The notes under the pieces are model-generated. The model had not been told where the DNA came from, searched no databases, and worked only from the letters and a program-made list of their open reading frames with translations. From NCBI GenBank assembly GCA_032718475.1, contig JAUCBJ010006843.1, positions 1 through 52,699 of the forward strand: a stretch of 52,699 nt of DNA, in the 5' to 3' direction. This document shows positions 19,444 to 30,859 of the stretch, piece after piece (position 1 is the first letter of the stretch; the number at the start of each line of letters is the position of its first letter). Position numbers and translations under genes: made by a program. This DNA comes from Nemertoderma westbladi (Eukaryota; Xenacoelomorpha; Nemertodermatida; Nemertodermatidae).

Positions 19444-22400
19444 AACTTCCTTAGTAGCGGGATTATAGAGTTTTCCGATGAGATTCAGGAGATCTGTAGA
19501 CAATTGGACTGGTTAGGTAAGTCTCATGAATATCAGAGTTCCATGGTTATTGGAGCCGTAGTCTCTACTTTACCAAAGGGTGGAGTATGTACACGCTGGG
19601 ACAAGAAAGTGTTGTACATGAATGAACAACAACGTCGAAGTCCTACCATGGCTGATCTCATGTCCTTCTTAGATGGTGAAGTAAAACTACAACTCATCAA
19701 GCAGTCCAGAGAGAAAACATTGGAAAATAAGGTAAGTGAGAAACCCGCTTCTAGGAGAAGAGTAACACCAGTGTGTTACACTGACGACGGCGAAAGCCAA
19801 GAAGAGGACAGCGGGAAAGACACTGATAGATCTTACTACGTTGATAAAACCTCAAAAGACGTAAGTAAATACAAGGCTCGAAACAACGATAGGAGAGAAC
19901 AGGTTGCCAAGACCCCTCCTCAGTCTCCTAACAGAATGCACCGAAGAAAGCCCGAAGAAAGAACGAGAGTGCATCAAGTTACCCAAGGTAAAGTGAGTAA
20001 CATAAAACCTAACTGTGCGCTGTGCAATGGGACCCACCGTTTGAGTGCGTGTGCTGAATTTCTAAAGAAATCCCTTGTAGACAGACGTGCAGTCGTGTGG
20101 GATAAGCGGTTATGCTATAATTGCCTCAGACCAGGACACCAACGGCGAACCTGTTACTCCGACGTAAAGTGTGCAAAGTGTGGCGCGAAACATCACATCT
20201 TGTTACACAGTGAGTTCGAACGAGACAAACCGAGTCAGGTAAGTGAGCCCGAACTACATGTCCAATTCAGTGATGTAAATGACACTGATCAAGAATCTGA
20301 GATGGAAGGATTCTATACTGACGAATTCTCCGACGCCAACGAATCCTGTTACCTAATCAATACCGCGGTGTATCGAGCACTTACTTATGAAAAGGACACC
20401 ACCGAAAATGAGTTCCCCCCAACTACTTTTGCCAGACAACCATCTTGGAAAGCTCCAACTTCCAACGTAGGAATCAGAGAATTTCCTGTAGTGCAGGTAA
20501 GAGTTCACGGTCCTAACAAAAGTTACATAGTGAACGCACTCCTTGACTCCGGCAGCACAGGAACATTCATCGATCAAGAACTAGCCGAAGATATCTTCGC
20601 TGGACAACCCAAATTCCGGACAAAATTGAATATGTCAGGAATTATGCAGGTTTGGAAATCTACCCTAACGGCAGATTACTATGTAGGTGTGTTGTCCACC
20701 CCCCAGGATAAATTAGGAGCACAAGGTATAAGGTCGGTAAAAATGGTGGCTATAAAGAACTTCGCTACTACTCAAGCAGACCTTTATAATTGGGACAAGG
20801 ATGAGAGCATCCAACATCTTAAGATATCTCGATTCCAGACAGATTATCCTGGAGTGCAAATACTCATCGGCCAAAACGCGCATGAGGCGCTCGAGACATT
20901 GGAGAAACGGCCTGCTCAACCGCAGCCACTGCAAACCTATGCGGTAAGAACTAGAGTAGGTTGGTACTTTACTGGCCCTTCCCGCAGGGCTCTCGAAGAG
21001 AGAATGCCACAAGAACGAATATACCAAGTAAACGATTGGGAAGTGGAGAGCAGTGAGGTGGACGAACTAACTGAGGGAACACCATACTCCTCAGATAATG
21101 ACGACATCTACCAACTCTTCGATGAAGAGAACACAATTGACCTACTTACAGAAAACCAAACTTGGAAAAATCAGGTGAACCTATGTCAACTGATTCGCCC
21201 ATCGAAACCCATTGCTTACAATGACGAACTAAACGATGAGATAGAGCGCTACAATGCTAGAACTCGGGACAAACTAGCCGTACGATTCTTTACTCAAGAA
21301 CTGGTAGAGCCCAATTCATACGATAAGGCTCTATCGATAGAAGAAGAAAGAGCCAAGCAAATCCAGGAAACAACTACACGTTTTTTAAAGGACCAAGGTA
21401 GATATGAAATCGGCCTACCATTTCGAAAACGAGAACCTAGATTTATAAATAACAGACCCTTGGCAGAGAAAAGAATCGCTCAATTGCATCGACGCCTTAC
21501 GGCTAATGCTTCAGCTAAAGAAATGTACCAAACTCAGCTGAAGAAATTTATAACAAAGGGATACGCGGAGCGAGTACCGGAAGGAATACCAGTGACTGAG
21601 AGAACGTATTACTTAACACATCATTACGTTCCCAAACCCGGTAAACCCCATGAAGTACGAGTCGTATTCGATGGCTCCGCGATATATATGGGCCAATCCC
21701 TCAATTCCGAGTTGTTACCAGAACCCAACTTACTCCAATCTTTGTTGGGAATACTTTTAAGATTAAGACAATATTCCATCGCGTTCGCCTCCGATATAGA
21801 AGGAATGTTCTTACAAGTCAAGGCGTTGGATAGAGATAGAGACAGCCTGAGATTTCTGTGGTGGCCTGAAGGAGACCTCAATCAGAAACCGATAGAGTAC
21901 TGGATGACCATCCAGGCTTTTGGGATCATATCTAGTCCTTCCAACGCCTGCTCCGTGGTGCGAACCACTGCGAATGACAACCGAGACTCCTTCTCAAAAG
22001 AGGTGATAGACAACATCAAGCGTAATATATACATGGACGATAATTTAAGGTCCCTTCCATCAGTAGAAGAAGCCATTGATGTCGCGAAAGGAACGGTAGA
22101 GTGTTTGAAAAGAGGTGGATTTCGACTGACGAAATTCACTAGCAACTCCCGTGAGTTTCTGGAAGCGATACCGGTAGAAGACCGAGGAACGAAAGACCTA
22201 GACTTAATAAAGGACGATCTTCCAGAAACCAAGACGCTTGGCTTGAAGTGGGACACTGAAAGAGACATCCTGTTTTTTCAGCTAAAACAGCGAGATAATC
22301 CAGTTCGGACCAAACGGATTTGTTTAAGTATCCTGAGCACTTATTTCGACCCATTGGGATTTATTAGCCCAGTTATATTGATTGCTCGGAGTTTAGTACA

Positions 22401-24444
22401 ACAAATGTGGCTTGAAAACCACTCATGGGACGATCCGCTAAAGGGAGAACTGTTAAAGAAATGGATGAAATGGGAAGATTCTCTACCTGCCATCGAGAAC
22501 TTTATAATTTCCTGTGCATATTTTGGTCATGTTCTTCCTACGTATTCCTATCAACTCCATGTATTTGGAGACGCCAGCAACATGGGAATAGGTATAGTGG
22601 CATATCTGCGAGTCGAAACTCCGGATGGAATCAAAGTCGCCTTGGTTACCTCTAAGGCATTGATTAACAACAAGTTGAAGGTTCCTCGAGCGGAGTTAAA
22701 GGCGGCTTTATACGCTACAGCCATCGGCCGGAACATAACAGAACAGATCGACTATCCACTGGAGAAAACGGTTTATTGGACCGACGCTTTACTCGTGTTG
22801 GAGTATCTAACCAATGAAGTCTGTCAGTTCAGCGTTTTTGTTACTAACAGGGTAGCTATTATTCTTAGTCGCACAAAGATAGATCAATGGAGACATTGCC
22901 CTGGTACGATTAATCCAGCCGATATCGCCTCCCGGGGAGCAACTCCACAGGAACTGATAGATACTCCAGATTGGTTGGGTGGACCCGACTTCCTGAGCAA
23001 GGAAGAGGATGAATGGCCTCCTCACCTTACTACGGCGGAGATTAGACAAGCCAAGGGAGCGGAGACAGTCAAACCTAAAACCCGGGCGAGTAAATCGAAG
23101 TTATTTAAACCAACTATCGATCTATCTGTATTACATACTTCCGGGAATGATGCTTTGGATCTACAATCCCTCAACACAAATAAGTCTGTTGTGGAAATTA
23201 GAGATAGAGACTGGAAATCTGGAATCCCTGACATCTCGCAAGGAATCTCACCCCTGCTGCAGCGAGCAATGCATCACTACAGTTCCTGGAATCGGCTCTG
23301 TAAAGCCGTCACGTATTTAAGGAGATGTTTTTATCATCACTACTCCAGGACGAAGACCATTAGTGATACCGCTCCATTGACATCTGCACAAGTTCATGTT
23401 ATTAAAAATTTACCCAAATATAAGACATCTGACCGTTTTCTAAAGGAGAAAATTAGTCACCAGGAGCATGAAGAAACCAATAAGCAGATACTGAGACTCC
23501 TGCAATGCTATGAGGATTCCGAAAAGTATTTCCTGTTGTTGAGATATCCGCAGATGCGCTTAAGGGATCGATTCTCTAGCACAATGATAGATGGGTTAAT
23601 ACGTGTTGGAGGAAGGCTCACCAATGCGCCCTTATCCTTTGACACTAAATTCCCCATACTCATTAGAAATCTTGAAGTACAAATCAAGATGATTGTAGAT
23701 GTTCACAGTAAACTTTATCATGCTGGTAGAGAACGAGTTCTTAGCGAAATTCGAACTCGCTATTATTTTGATAAACCCCGTAGAGCTCTGAACCAAGTTC
23801 TTAGGAACTGCATACCCTGTAGGAAAGCATTCAGTAGGCCTTTAACACAGCGAGAGGCAGAATTACCTAGGGAACGAGTAAGCTTCTATGAACCACCTTT
23901 TACTAATACTGGTGTAGATTTATTTGGCCCTATTGAAGTATATCGTGCTAGGACTATAGTCAAGAGATGGTGTGTCATCTTCGTGTGCATGACTTGTAGA
24001 GCCATCCATCTCGATATGGTGAACGATCTATCTACCAACAGCTTCTTCTTAAGTCTACGACGACAGATCGCTCGCTTCGGGACGAGTAATACCATGAGAT
24101 CGGATAAGGGAACGAACTTCATTGGTGCCAACAACGAAATACAGGCTTACGTGAAGGACTGGAACCAAAGACAGGTGGACGACCAGCTAAGGATAACAGC
24201 GTCTAGCTGGACCTTCAACGCCGCCGACGCCCCTTGGTGGGGAGGAAGTTGGGAGAGATTAATTCGAAGTGTCAAAACCGCATTTCACTTTATAGTGCCA
24301 TGCCGCGCGTATCTCACCGACGAACTTTTGCGGACATTAATGGAGGAAATAGCTGCCTATCTCAACGAGAGACCGCTTATGCCAGTCTCATCGAGTCCCG
24401 ATTCCCTGGAAGCGCTAACACCTGCGCACTTCCTACTGAAGAAA
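19444..24444 (+). CDS. BEL/Pao pol: zinc knuckles, protease, RT, RNase H, integrase
   Basis: This continues the gag frame after one TGA. Counting from 19504: zinc knuckles at about 170-235 (CALCNGTHRLSAC, CYNCLRPGHQRRTC, CAKCGAKHHILLH); DUF1758-type aspartic protease at about 345 (LLDSGSTGTFID); Pao-type RT with FASDIEGMFLQV near 762 and YMDD near 843; RNase H with FGDASNMG near 1020; integrase with an HAGRERV...CIPC zinc motif and a D,D,E core (GVDLFGPIEV, SDKGTNF, GGSWERLIR). Apart from the TGA the frame is intact to 24444, where a LINE fragment has inserted. The protein from there to 24684 is a fusion to LINE sequence and not original. Confidence 0.9.
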
Positions 24445-24740
24445 ATTGAACAAAATCGCCTCCGCTTTGCAGGACATTGCTTTCGCCGTGAGGACCAGCC
24501 AGTGCATAATCTTGTAATTTGGCAGCCTCATGGAGTGAATAAGCATGCTGGACAGCCCATGACTTTCTTGAGACGCATCTTAAAGGACACTGGCCTTAAA
24601 GATGCGGATGATCTAGCAAATGTCATGGGTGATAGGGAGTTGTGGCGGCGCAATTTTGTTGACAAGCCAGCACAGCATTCTTAAAAATGCAGCTGCAATG
24701 CAGCATGCCGATCCTAGTAGTAGTAGTAGTACTGAAGAAA
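24434..24740 (+). mobile_element. 5'-truncated RTE-like LINE insertion with target duplication
   Basis: Bases 24445-24730 are the last 286 bp of the same LINE family, from the RLRFAGHCFR region through PAQHS, the short 3' UTR and a (TAG)n tail. TACTGAAGAAA lies immediately on both sides (24434-24444 and 24730-24740; the first T of the right copy may belong to the tail). This is a textbook target-primed insertion. By chance it keeps the frame open on entry, producing a pol-LINE fusion that stops at 24684. Confidence 0.95.
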
Positions 24741-25211
24741 CCTGTAGCCATGCTCCCACGATCGGAGATTGCCGACGGAGACGAATACTGCCGTCGAACT
24801 TGGCAACTTATGCAGTTGCTATCCCGTCGTTTCGCTGACCATTTCGAGAAACATTATCTGCCCACGCTACAACTTCGAACTAAGTGGTTTGCGCAGCAAG
24901 AAAACGTCAGCGCCGGAGATATGGTGCTTATTGTAGATCCAGACCTCCCACGTGAACGGTGGCAGACAGGTCGTATCATCGAGACCCACATCTCGGATGA
25001 TGGTTTAGTACGCTCGGTAGAACTCATCGTCATGCGGCGTAACTTCAAGAAGCCAGGCATAATCTTTGAGACGCAACAACTCAATCGCCCAGTTGGTCGT
25101 TTATGTTTACTGGAAAGAGACAGAGAACTCTCCGGAAACTATGGAAGGCAAGACACTCTTCCCACGACCACCTCCCTAATTCCTCAAACATCTAGGGACT
25201 CCCCAACGTGA
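24731..25211 (+). pseudogene. BEL/Pao integrase C-terminal domain (DUF5641-like), severed from pol
   Basis: This is the tail of the BEL integrase: WQLMQLLSRRFADHFEKHYL, then WFAQQENVSAGDMVLIVDP, ERWQTGRI and VRSVELIV. It is separated from the rest of pol by the LINE insertion and carries no start of its own beyond chance codons in the LINE 3' UTR. The open frame runs to TGA at 25209-25211. Confidence 0.85.
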
Positions 25212-26344
25212 TACGTCTGGAGTGGGTGTATGACTATATTATTTTATCTATTTTATTATATTTTATATGTGAACATTATTATGTACTTTATTATAATCGT
25301 TTTTATTTAATTTTATTTAGTAGAATGTTATTTTTAGAATATTTAGTAGGTTAGTGCAATATATTAGTGTTTATTACGTAATTACATATATAATATATAT
25401 TTAGTGTGACGGCGAGAAATAATTTTTTCTCTTTCCTTACTGTCCGTATCATATTATAAATACGTGATTCTACAAATTCTAGAATCAGTGGTTAACGTCC
25501 CCAGACAAGTTCTGGAATAAATCGGTGCCCATCTTAAATATTAATTTAATATTTATTAAAATCTGTAAAATTCAGATCCTTTAAATTTCTAGTCAATTAA
25601 GATATCGCAGCACTTACCGATACTCTTAAAAGACAATTTCCATAGAATTAAGGATCCTATGGGAGCGGAGATTCATCCTATTGAGTGTATTAGAGTGCGA
25701 GAATCTCCAACATATAGTCAATAGCCGATAAAATTAATAAAATCATACATAAAGAGGATATTGACAATTAAAGAATTACTATTAAATAGCATCCCAGATC
25801 TGTATGCATGAGAATTACCCTAATTCTACCGCTAGCATTCCATAATGTCACCATAGCAACACCCACGCTAGAATTAGAAGCAAGTTAAGAGAACAATAGA
25901 AAGCTTGTCCCATTGCATAGCATAGAGAATACATAGCACACTGTTAGTATCCAAGGATACACAGTAATAACGTGACATTCTGGAAGGCACTGACTAACGG
26001 ACAAATGGCCTGTATGTGTACAATTGGTGACAGTTGTGTGGAATTTGTGCGTTTATAGGTGAATGTTGCTGCTAAAGTATGTTTACAGTAGCTAGTCGCA
26101 ATTGTAAAAGTAGCCCAACTCTCCTATAGAAAGAACCTAAGTGGATCCAAGCCTTTGGGACGGACAGTGGAGTGACTTGTGCCGGTTATCGTTGTCGTGC
26201 TGTTGCTACATGTTGGCGTAAACACCGCGACGACGGTACATCGGCGCTGAGAATCCCACTGTCCGGGGGCAAAGAGAAGTAGGCAGCGACGCCCGCTCGC
26301 CTAAATATAAACTCATTTGATATTAATAAACTCAGATAGCAGAT
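25212..26344 (+). other. Intergenic region between pol and third ORF
   Basis: AT-rich sequence with no credible ORF. An X-box-like GTCACCATAGCAAC is near 25848. The last 250 bases are more GC-rich and lead into the ATG of the next ORF. They could hold a splice acceptor or promoter, but none is clear. Confidence 0.5.
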
Positions 26345-28024
26345 ATGACGGAGTTGATAGAAGATGATCTTGGTATTAGGGAGCGATATACTCTACCTTT
26401 GCAAGCATTTGTGGATAGCTTAATACGCGGTGAAGCCGATCCAACCATTACGGAGGACGATGGTCGTTATATCGAACCGCCGATGTCCCAAGAGCAACTT
26501 GCGCGTGAATTGGACTATCGAAAATTCACCGCTCGCTATACGAATTGTAATGGTACGTATATGGACTTCTTAACTACCGGCCATCCTATCGATTTACATG
26601 ACACGGACGATGTAGATACAGAGAGGGAAATGGTTCTATTTAAATATCATACCCAGCGGAGTCGTAACGATAAACCGAGAATAGATCACGAAAATTCTAT
26701 TCGTAATAGACTGGAAAGAGAAAACGTTGAAGAACCGGATAAACGCATCGACTTCAACGAATACCTAGAATTTTTGAGAGAAACCTATCTCAACATCGCC
26801 AGTCAGCAGAACCTAGAGACTCGATATCCTCAAGGTATACATCATGACCCTGTGGTAGAACTCAAACGGCTCTATTTCACGATGATGTATCTTACCGCCG
26901 ATCGTCCACTACCTGTTATCCCGGATAGTTTTGAACAAATGGAAAAATATTGCAAAACTGGAGAACGATCACCCGCGTTTCCTCTGCAGGACGTACGTCT
27001 TTGGTATTATTGTGATGAATGCCCTAGACCCAACCAACAAACTCAAAGACATAAACATCCGCGGAGACGTTGCGCTAAACATAGCTTTACGCGTTACACT
27101 TACGGGAGTTTCGAGCAAAACCTGTTCGACGTACCACCTACGATCGCTCGTCTTAAACCATCACTGAATAAACCCATGATCAGAGTTCCGGAATACTCGG
27201 TCAGGCCTCCTCATTCCCTAGTGAGACCTCAAACTCTTGATCCTAACAGTATCACTGATCCTCCCGAACTATATTCCCTGTTCAAAGACTTAGTGTTACC
27301 CGAACAATTAATTGGTGGTGCTCCAGTAGTGGGTTCGTTAGACATTCGCCCATCCTACTTAGCCGGATTGGGACGCGGGCAGCTAATATCGCCCTTTGAT
27401 CCTTACAATCGTCCAGGATTAAACCCAATGCAACCCGCCACGGAAGTCGAGGAGAGCGTTATAAGAAATGCTTTAGACGCTATTAGACAGAAGATTGGAA
27501 AGGGAACACAAGATTGTTTAGAGAAACGTAAATTACAACAACAAGTCCAATCGGTGAAGGAGTTAGCCTTGCCACAGTTTGATAGAGAAATCCAAAACCT
27601 CGAGGAAGACATCGAGCTTGGACGCACGTATTCTCTACAAGAATTTTTAGATGAACGCTTACAGAGACAAGCGGAAGAAAATCTACTCGAGGAGAAACAC
27701 ACGAAACTGGAAGAGAGAGAAGAAGCCGCTTTAGCCCAACCTGAAGCTCAAATCCTTATGACGGACCTCTACTCTCAAACCATTTGTCATCCCTCGATGA
27801 TTCCACATTTCGGAGACAAACTCTTCGCGACGATACAACCTCAACCGGTTGATATCAGTACAGGATCGCAAAATTTTATCGCTGACGCCCCTATGTTACA
27901 GCGTCCGCCGATAGAGGCTGCTCGTGTTGACGGTATACTCGTTGAACCTCCGGACAATCGAGCGGATCTTGTCCGTCGTATGGTACACGAATTATGCGTC
28001 GGGTCTTCTGGTTTTACCATATAA
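26345..28024 (+). CDS. Unrecognised third ORF of the BEL-like element
   Basis: This intact 559-residue ORF lies about 1.1 kb downstream of pol on the same strand, where an env-like or accessory gene would sit. I do not recognise it. It has no signal peptide or membrane segment, so it is not an ordinary envelope protein. Visible features are an acidic N-terminus, a Cys/His cluster at about 220-250 (WYYCDECP ... RRRCAKH) that could bind zinc, a Pro-rich middle (about 270-360), and a charged, probably coiled-coil stretch at about 380-465 (QQQVQSVKELALPQFDREIQ). Codon and base use resemble the neighbouring pol. The long open frame argues for recent selection or recent insertion. It might belong to another element. 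Confidence 0.7.
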   Translation: MTELIEDDLGIRERYTLPLQAFVDSLIRGEADPTITEDDGRYIEPPMSQEQLARELDYRKFTARYTNCNGTYMDFLTTGHPIDLHDTDDVDTEREMVLFKYHTQRSRNDKPRIDHENSIRNRLERENVEEPDKRIDFNEYLEFLRETYLNIASQQNLETRYPQGIHHDPVVELKRLYFTMMYLTADRPLPVIPDSFEQMEKYCKTGERSPAFPLQDVRLWYYCDECPRPNQQTQRHKHPRRRCAKHSFTRYTYGSFEQNLFDVPPTIARLKPSLNKPMIRVPEYSVRPPHSLVRPQTLDPNSITDPPELYSLFKDLVLPEQLIGGAPVVGSLDIRPSYLAGLGRGQLISPFDPYNRPGLNPMQPATEVEESVIRNALDAIRQKIGKGTQDCLEKRKLQQQVQSVKELALPQFDREIQNLEEDIELGRTYSLQEFLDERLQRQAEENLLEEKHTKLEEREEAALAQPEAQILMTDLYSQTICHPSMIPHFGDKLFATIQPQPVDISTGSQNFIADAPMLQRPPIEAARVDGILVEPPDNRADLVRRMVHELCVGSSGFTI

Positions 28025-28177
28025 TATTGAGTCAGATTAATGTAATAAGGGTGGTCTTTAATCCCATAAAACGAGTTCTGTAAAGGTCTAGCGCGTATGT
28101 TGAATACGCACTAGACCTTTACAGAACTCGTTTTATGGGATTAAAGACCACCCTTATTACATTAATCTGACTCAATA
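28025..28177. repeat. Near-perfect 153-bp hairpin (74-bp arms)
   Basis: Arms 28025-28098 and 28104-28177 are reverse complements with one mismatch (base 28092 against 28110) and a 5-base loop GTTGA. It begins one base after the stop codon of the third ORF and ends four bases before the right family A repeat. The outer arm ends read TATTGAGTCAG and CTGACTCAATA. Confidence 0.97.
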
Positions 28178-28181
28178 ATAT

Positions 28182-29116
28182 TGTTTAGCTTAACAGCCAA
28201 TCAGAGCGATTTTTTCTGTCGATGTGGAGCTTTTTGGCAGATCATGCTAGGAGTGTTTGTTGTTTCTATCTAGGCCAGGAACACCGGCTCTAGAGTCAAT
28301 TCGTTTCAGACTTTAGAAGAAACATTAGTAGGCTTAAGATTATAGAGCGTATAACTGTTATCAGTGCATATCACGGCACAGTCCAGTTCATAACTTGTCA
28401 TATCATATCTTAACCTACCGTCTTAATGCTTTTTACTGTTGTCATATTTTGTATCAGTTGGTTGAATATTATTTTGAGAACATTTATAAAGAACCCAAAT
28501 TTCCCAATTTTCTTGATACACTACAGGTTAGAGAGACAGGTTACATATAGCGATTGCGACTTATATTATTGTGGTTTGTAGTGAATTTAATGGTATTTGA
28601 TAAGCACTACATGAGTCAATTGCTGTTCTCTTTATATATGATAAAATTCATTGACGGTCGGCAATTCAGTGTGCAGTATTGTGTGTTACCGGTAGTGTGC
28701 ATGATTGTGACTGATAACTAAGCATTTCCTAAAGAATGCGCCTCATACGTGAATCATAAGCCTTACCGACTTACCGTTGTGTTTAGTATAAGTCATAGCT
28801 CTGTTTACCTAGATAGAGCGCCACGTCCTAAAGGAACTGTTAATATTTCCCGAAAGTGAATAATATTAGTCAGAAATTATTTATTAACGATCAATCGAAT
28901 AATACAGTAAGCTTACACTGCAATAATAATCTAAGCCCTCAGAATCCAGTCTCCCGGGTATATCCAGCGGGTGAATGGACGCGCACTAGGCTGGCTTCTG
29001 CTAATGTTGTGTTTATTGGTATTAAATATTTGTCAATTTCTAAAGTCTATTTATAAACCAAAAGACATATAAATTTTGGCAGGTTAAACTGCTAAAGGTC
29101 TTCAAAAGCGAGTACA
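28182..29116 (+). repeat. Family A repeat, right copy; probable 3' LTR
   Basis: This is the uninterrupted copy, about 935 bp, almost identical to the two halves of the left copy. It shows the pre-insertion site of family B (single GTAGG at 28328-28332). No purine tract precedes it; the 153-bp hairpin lies there. That weighs somewhat against the LTR reading. Small open frames inside, such as 28856-29056, recur in the left copy and are not taken as genes. Confidence 0.6.
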
Positions 29117-29640
29117 TAATCTTTCTAATTCTGTGGCGGATCTACCAAACACGAGTATGTCGTCTGCAAGTGCAATAGCGCCGAGCCATACGTTCTTGAG
29201 ATTGCAACTAAGACCACTGTAACTCGCATCATTGAAGACATCACTCGTATGCAGGATGAACAACGCTGGGGAGAGGAGTGAACCCTGTTTCACTCCCTTT
29301 GTAAGCTTGATGGGTCGGGCATCAACAACACCTCCAAATTTTAAAAATGCGGTAGTGCAGAGATAATATGACAGGATGATGCGGCAGATATATGGGTTTA
29401 TGTGAGCTCTCATTTTCTTGAACAAGATTACGTAGTCAACGTTATCAAACGCTGATTTAATATCCAGCTGGCATAAGTAGATGGTATTCCCACATTGCCT
29501 CTGGTACTCGAGACATTCCAGCACAGCGCCGAGAATGAGATCAGTCCCGATTTTAGGATGCCAGCTGTGACGGATGTATAAAACTTGGCGCCGATAAGTA
29601 CTCTTGAAGCAGAAGGGATTCAAATATTTTTGTTAGAAGA
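29117..29640 (-). pseudogene. LINE reverse transcriptase fragment
   Basis: On the minus strand this encodes the RT palm of a non-LTR element: LDIKSAFDNVDY with the first catalytic Asp, KGVKQGSLLSPALF, and LADDILVFG with the Asp pair. Downstream sequence is cut off exactly at the edge of the family A repeat, and upstream it fades after about 29640. It has the same orientation as the LINE tail at 3198-4370 and could be the other half of that element. Confidence 0.75.
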
Positions 29641-30859
29641 TGATCAGATAGTCAGAACAGTAGTATATATTACTAGCCCCCCACATCAAGGTCACCCATA
29701 GCCCATCATTACCATCCATTTCTACTCCTTCCTCCAATCAGAAGCCACCATTTCAACCATTAGCAGTGGTCGTTATTATTTCAACCAATCAGATGTCAGC
29801 ATTTCAACCGTAACCATGGTAACTTCTCATGTTCCCGCATCTTCCACTAGAGGCGTTATTAGTCACCCAACGCTACTCCTTCATCCAATCATAAGCCTTT
29901 ATCTTACAGACGCTAGGGGTGACTACAGGTAACTTCTACTATTTTTCAAATCGCATTTTTTCAGCAACCAGTATTTTCATATTCACCAACCTTTATTTTA
30001 CAGACGCTAGAGGTGTCTACAGGTAACTTCTACTATTTTTCATTTCGCTATTTTTCACCAGTAACTAAATTTAATTTTGCAATTTTTCAGATGGGACCGT
30101 TATAACTCCCCACAATTCACCAATCACTCTTCCATCCAACCTCGAGAGAAAAAGGCAATAAATATCCGAGTTATACCATAGCCATTGAATTCTTCATCTT
30201 CAACACTGGTAGCAGATGTTTATAAATAGCATCTAGTCCCTTAACATAATTACTATACCATAGAATACATTAATTCGACTATTAATAATAATCGATTTCT
30301 TTTATCGTTGTATATATTAGCGTTGTCCATCGAAATTTACAAAATTCTTCGATCGATTTGAGGAAATTTTCGATCGATTATCGATGATTTTCGATTATTA
30401 CCAATGTAAAAAAATATATAAAGATTTCAATAATTTATTGGTTACTAATAGAAAAATTTCTTTGTAAAAAAATTAATGTTTCATATTTCAAAAAATTTAT
30501 GTGTGTAAAGTGGCACTTTGCAATTTGTTTGCTGTTGAGTACGGTTTGATACATGTTCGTGGGGCCTTTGCGCAGCACGAGACTAAAATAACCACTGAAG
30601 ATGTAATCCGAATACTTGTTTATATTTTCAATACGCCACCACGGGACCGTCAGATGAACTGACTTAGTCTGTTGGTACGCAAAATTATTAATAAACCCTT
30701 AATGTTCATAGGTCATTTCTACCAAATTCCAGCCAGATGGATGTGTTGGTTGGTTCTATACTTTATAGCTACTTATTTGCGTACATGTGTACCAAGTTTG
30801 GATTATATTCATTAATGTTTTACCGACTTATTTCCGTTTTTATAAAATGTGTGAAACTA
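29641..30859. other. Non-coding region left of the polymerase
   Basis: No gene is seen. An imperfect direct repeat of about 94 bp holds ACAGACGCTAG(G/A)GGTG and ACAGGTAACTTCTACTA (29906 and 30000). A perfect X-box-like GTAACCATGGTAAC is at 29810-29823. Further on come GATCGATT-type AT-rich motifs (30340-30390). If the Polinton-like element has a terminal inverted repeat on this side it would be here, but I could not match it to the other side. Confidence 0.5.
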
